The position numbers were made by a program, and so were the translations under genes. From contig CALDPI010000121.1 of NCBI GenBank assembly GCA_937912045.1, forward strand, positions 1-6,685: a stretch of DNA of 6,685 nt, given 5' to 3'. The notes beneath the pieces were generated by a model, which had not been told where the DNA came from, searched no databases, and was given only the letters and a program-made list of their open reading frames with translations. Of the stretch, positions 5,232 through 6,685 are shown in pieces. Origin of the DNA: an uncultured Clostridia bacterium. GTDB lineage: Bacteria > Bacillota > Clostridia > Oscillospirales > Acutalibacteraceae. How positions within the stretch are numbered: the stretch's first letter is position 1; every line of letters begins with the position of its first letter.

Positions 5232-5702
5232 ATGAGTATTGATGAATTACTTGAACAGTTAGACGAAGTGTTGGACGGAGGAATTAAAATCCCAGGAAAG
5301 AAGACCGTTGTTGACGTTGAAAAGCTTCGCGCCATCGTTGACGACATTCGCCTCAACATCCCGTCTGAGATTAAGCAGGCACGCGGCATCGTAGCCGACC
5401 GCGCAGATATCATCACCAACGCCAAGCGTGAGGCAGACGGAATTATCCGCGCCGCAGAGGAAAAGGCAAAGGCAATGGTATCGCAGGAAGAAATCACAAA
5501 GCTGGCTCAGGAAAAGGCTGCAGAAATTATTGCAACCGCACAGGGCAAGAGCCGCAATATGCGCAAAGCCGCACAGGACTTTGTTGATGACATTATGCGT
5601 CGTGCAGACGAGGACCTCACAGCAAACCTCGGCGAAGTTCGCAAGACCCGCGCTGCACTCAAGCAGCAGGTTCCCACAGCCACCCCCAGAAACGAAGATT
5701 AG
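5232..5702 (+). CDS. Small charged coiled-coil protein, function unknown (V-ATPase subunit H/DivIVA-like appearance)
   Basis: The 156 residues are strongly charged and rich in Ala, Glu, Lys and Asp. A short acidic N-terminal helix (SIDELLEQLDEVLDGG) leads to a conserved-looking turn (IKIPGKKTVVDVEKL, about 18-32). A long helical stretch of Ala/Lys/Glu heptads (about 33-140) follows, with a disordered tail (PTATPRNED). There is no signal peptide or transmembrane segment, so it is probably a cytoplasmic scaffold. Proteins of this look are often labelled ATPase or V-type ATPase subunit H on coiled-coil similarity alone, which is not evidence of enzyme activity. The DVEKLR start and Ala-rich heptads also recall DivIVA/SepIVA-type division scaffolds; that is only an inference. 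An AAAGGA ribosome site precedes the ATG. It lies last in the rsmD-coaD operon, before a terminator. Confidence 0.8.
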   Translation: MSIDELLEQLDEVLDGGIKIPGKKTVVDVEKLRAIVDDIRLNIPSEIKQARGIVADRADIITNAKREADGIIRAAEEKAKAMVSQEEITKLAQEKAAEIIATAQGKSRNMRKAAQDFVDDIMRRADEDLTANLGEVRKTRAALKQQVPTATPRNED

Positions 5703-5710
5703 TTTTTTTG

Positions 5711-5736
5711 AAAGGGTCTGCTTGCAGGCCCTTTTT
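5711..5736 (+). terminator. Intrinsic terminator of the rsmD-coaD operon
   Basis: Arms AAAGGGTCTG (5711-5720) and CAGGCCCTTT (5725-5734) pair with a single G.U and close on a CTTG tetraloop, a stable loop type. The T5 run is at 5732-5736. It lies eight bases after the coiled-coil gene stop and separates that operon from smpB. Confidence 0.85.
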
Positions 5737-5765
5737 AATCGACAAAAAACAACACCACCGCGTAG

Positions 5766-5771
5766 TATAAT
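5766..5771 (+). promoter_or_regulatory. Possible -10 box of the smpB promoter
   Basis: A perfect TATAAT lies between the upstream terminator and smpB. The only -35-like candidate, TCGACA (5739-5744), is 21 bases away, which is too far. Start near 5778 would leave a leader of about 12 bases, barely including the ribosome site. Some promoter is expected here because the preceding operon is terminated. Confidence 0.35.
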
Positions 5772-5776
5772 AGGAA

Positions 5777-5785
5777 AGAGGTGAT
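5777..5785 (+). promoter_or_regulatory. smpB ribosome binding site, which sets the start at 5790
   Basis: AGAGGTGAT fits the 16S rRNA tail with one mismatch. It overlaps an in-frame GTG at 5781-5783, so that codon is part of the ribosome site rather than the start. The GTG at 5790 is four bases downstream and is the preferred initiator. Confidence 0.75.
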
Positions 5786-5789
5786 ATCG

Positions 5790-6251
5790 GTGGACAAAAA
5801 TTTAAAGACTGTTGCAACAAACAAAAAAGCCTTTCACGAATATTTTGTGGAGGAATCTATGGAGGCCGGTATCGCCCTCACCGGAACCGAGATTAAGTCG
5901 GTGCGCGCAGGCGGTATAAGCCTTAAAGAAGCGTGGTGCTCGGTGGACGACGGCGAGATGTACGTAAAGCAGATGCACATAGCGCCATATGACCACGGCA
6001 ATATTTTTAATAAGTACCCGCTCCGCCCGAGGAAGCTGCTTCTTCACAAGCGCGAGATAATGCGCCTTTTGGGCCTTTGCAAGCAGCAGGGAATAGCGCT
6101 TGTTCCGCTCTCAGTTTATTTCAAGGGCTCGCGCCTTAAGGTGCAGCTTGGTGTTTGCCGCGGTAAAAAGCTTTATGATAAGCGCGCCGTTGCCGCCAAA
6201 AAGGACGCGGAGAGGGATATTCGCCGCGCCATAAAAGAACAGAACAGATAA
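5790..6251 (+). CDS. smpB: SsrA-binding protein SmpB
   Basis: SmpB binds the tRNA-like domain of tmRNA and delivers it to ribosomes stalled on broken messages. From the GTG at 5790 it is 153 residues, normal for the family. Residues from VATNKKAFHEYFVEE onward show the expected beta-barrel blocks: ALTGTEIKSVRAG, the tRNA-mimic-contacting HIAPYDHGNIFNKYPLRPRKLLLHKREI region, and KGSRLKVQLGVCRGKKLYDKRA. A basic C-terminal tail (DAERDIRRAIKEQNR) would enter the mRNA channel. An upstream in-frame GTG would add three residues but lies inside the ribosome site. Its RNA partner ssrA begins 40 bases downstream on the same strand. Confidence 0.96.
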   Translation: MDKNLKTVATNKKAFHEYFVEESMEAGIALTGTEIKSVRAGGISLKEAWCSVDDGEMYVKQMHIAPYDHGNIFNKYPLRPRKLLLHKREIMRLLGLCKQQGIALVPLSVYFKGSRLKVQLGVCRGKKLYDKRAVAAKKDAERDIRRAIKEQNR

Positions 6252-6284
6252 CTTCTTACCTCTTACCTCTTACTTTCTTACTTC
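6252..6284 (+). repeat. Pyrimidine-rich heptamer tandem repeat between smpB and ssrA
   Basis: The heptamer TCTTACC occurs twice in tandem (6254-6260 and 6261-6267), followed by TCTTACT (6268-6274) and TTCTTACT (6275-6282). It begins right after the smpB stop codon and ends a few bases before the tmRNA 5' end. No terminator or clear promoter lies in this gap. Confidence 0.7.
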
Positions 6285-6291
6285 AAGATAT

Positions 6292-6636
6292 GGGGGCGTA
6301 AAGGTTTCGACAGGGATTTTGAATCACAGGAAGCGAGTAGCGGTGCGGAACCGCTTTAAAATCCGCAATTTAAAATTAACTGACAACAATAAAGTTGCAT
6401 TCGCAGCCTAATTAGGCTGCCATCCAACCCCGAAGTATCGCGGTCGGGCACGGGTGTCGATTAAGCGATGAACGTGAGCAGTCGGTAGCTCCACCGACTG
6501 CCATGAAGCAGGAGCTTTTGCGCCGCAAACCTGACGGACGGTGTGCGGTCAGCAGAGAATAAAAGACCGTCTGCACTCGGAGATGCCTGTGCCGAAAGAT
6601 TTTTGGACAGGGGTTCGATTCCCCTCGCCTCCACCA
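6292..6636 (+). ncRNA. ssrA: Transfer-messenger RNA (tmRNA, SsrA)
   Basis: This RNA rescues stalled ribosomes: it is charged with alanine, then serves as a short message that tags the protein for degradation. The acceptor stem pairs GGGGGCG (6292-6298) with CGCCTCC (6626-6632), followed by A and an encoded CCA (6633-6636). The T arm is AGGGG/CCCCT (6609-6613/6621-6625) with loop TTCGATT. Pseudoknot PK1 is visible: stem 6339-6343/6351-6355, whose loop 6344-6349 pairs with 6362-6367. P2 is seen as CACAGG/CCTGTG (6325-6330/6586-6591). Later helices include 6479-6486/6493-6500 and a PK4-like pair of stems near 6547-6574. The 345-base length is typical for an uninterrupted one-piece tmRNA. No strong promoter is visible just upstream, so co-transcription with smpB and processing is likely. 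Confidence 0.97.
6382..6411 (+). other. tmRNA proteolysis-tag reading frame, (A)DNNKVAFAA
   Basis: The tag frame reads GAC AAC AAT AAA GTT GCA TTC GCA GCC then TAA, giving DNNKVAFAA after the alanine brought by tmRNA itself. The resume codon is taken as GAC because it follows the expected TTAACT stretch and gives a normal tag length. The stop lies inside a perfect 18-base palindrome (6403-6420) that forms helix P5. The AFAA ending should be recognised by ClpXP-type proteases, by analogy with the usual ALAA or AVAA. Confidence 0.8.
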
Positions 6637-6638
6637 AC

Positions 6639-6678
6639 AAAAAACGCACTTTTGTCTACCGACAAAGGTGCGTTTTTT
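6639..6678 (+). terminator. Intrinsic terminator of ssrA
   Basis: An 18-base-pair stem has arms 6639-6656 and 6661-6678 (core CGCAC with GTGCG), one G.U pair and a four-base TACC loop. It is flanked by A6 and T6. It starts two bases after the encoded CCA end, so the tmRNA 3' end must be trimmed from a precursor. Confidence 0.9.
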
Positions 6679-6685
6679 GAATGAT

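Noticed and set aside
6600..6636. A separate tRNA ending TTCGATT...CCA
   Set aside because: The T arm and acceptor end belong to the tRNA-like domain of tmRNA. Their partner strand is at 6292-6298, 330 bases upstream.
6461..6649. Minus-strand 62-residue ORF across the 3' part of ssrA
   Set aside because: It lies entirely over tmRNA structural elements and its terminator. Such antisense ORFs over tmRNA are a common source of spurious annotation.

Overview
The window reads as chromosomal DNA of an anaerobic member of the Clostridia (Firmicutes). The basis is a sodium-pumping oxaloacetate decarboxylase with a separate biotin carrier, the rsmD-coaD pair, smpB next to ssrA (tmRNA), strong AGGAGG-type ribosome sites, GTG starts and A+T-rich intergenic DNA. 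This placement is inferred from gene content; no genus is claimed.

Layout. (1) Bases 1-69, minus strand: the first 23 codons of an exported protein that runs off the left edge, with its ribosome site and a good sigma-A-type promoter at 161-190. (2) Bases 70-659 contain no convincing gene. They hold that promoter, a strong hairpin terminator (296-327) and a roughly 310-base element (about 349-659) with 36-base imperfect terminal inverted repeats. Two further inverted-repeat hairpins are nested inside, so the whole can fold as a three-way junction. It abuts the stop codon of the oad operon. (3) Bases 660-3981, minus strand: a four-gene operon in the order oadG-like membrane subunit, biotin carrier, beta subunit, alpha (carboxyltransferase) subunit, with a promoter at 4058-4086. 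Together these encode a membrane complex that decarboxylates oxaloacetate to pyruvate and exports Na+. (4) Bases 3982-4190: a divergent intergenic region carrying the oad and rsmD promoters. (5) Bases 4191-5702, plus strand: rsmD, coaD (4-base overlap) and a small charged coiled-coil protein, closed by a terminator at 5711-5736. (6) Bases 5790-6678, plus strand: smpB, a pyrimidine-rich heptamer repeat, the complete tmRNA gene and its terminator. SmpB and tmRNA are the two partners of trans-translation ribosome rescue.

Most of the window is ordinary housekeeping and fermentative metabolism. The part least explained by known genes is the nested inverted-repeat element at 349-659. It looks like either a non-autonomous mobile element with TA at both borders or a repeated structured RNA. 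The distribution of G.U-compatible mismatches favours an RNA read on the minus strand, the direction of the oad operon.
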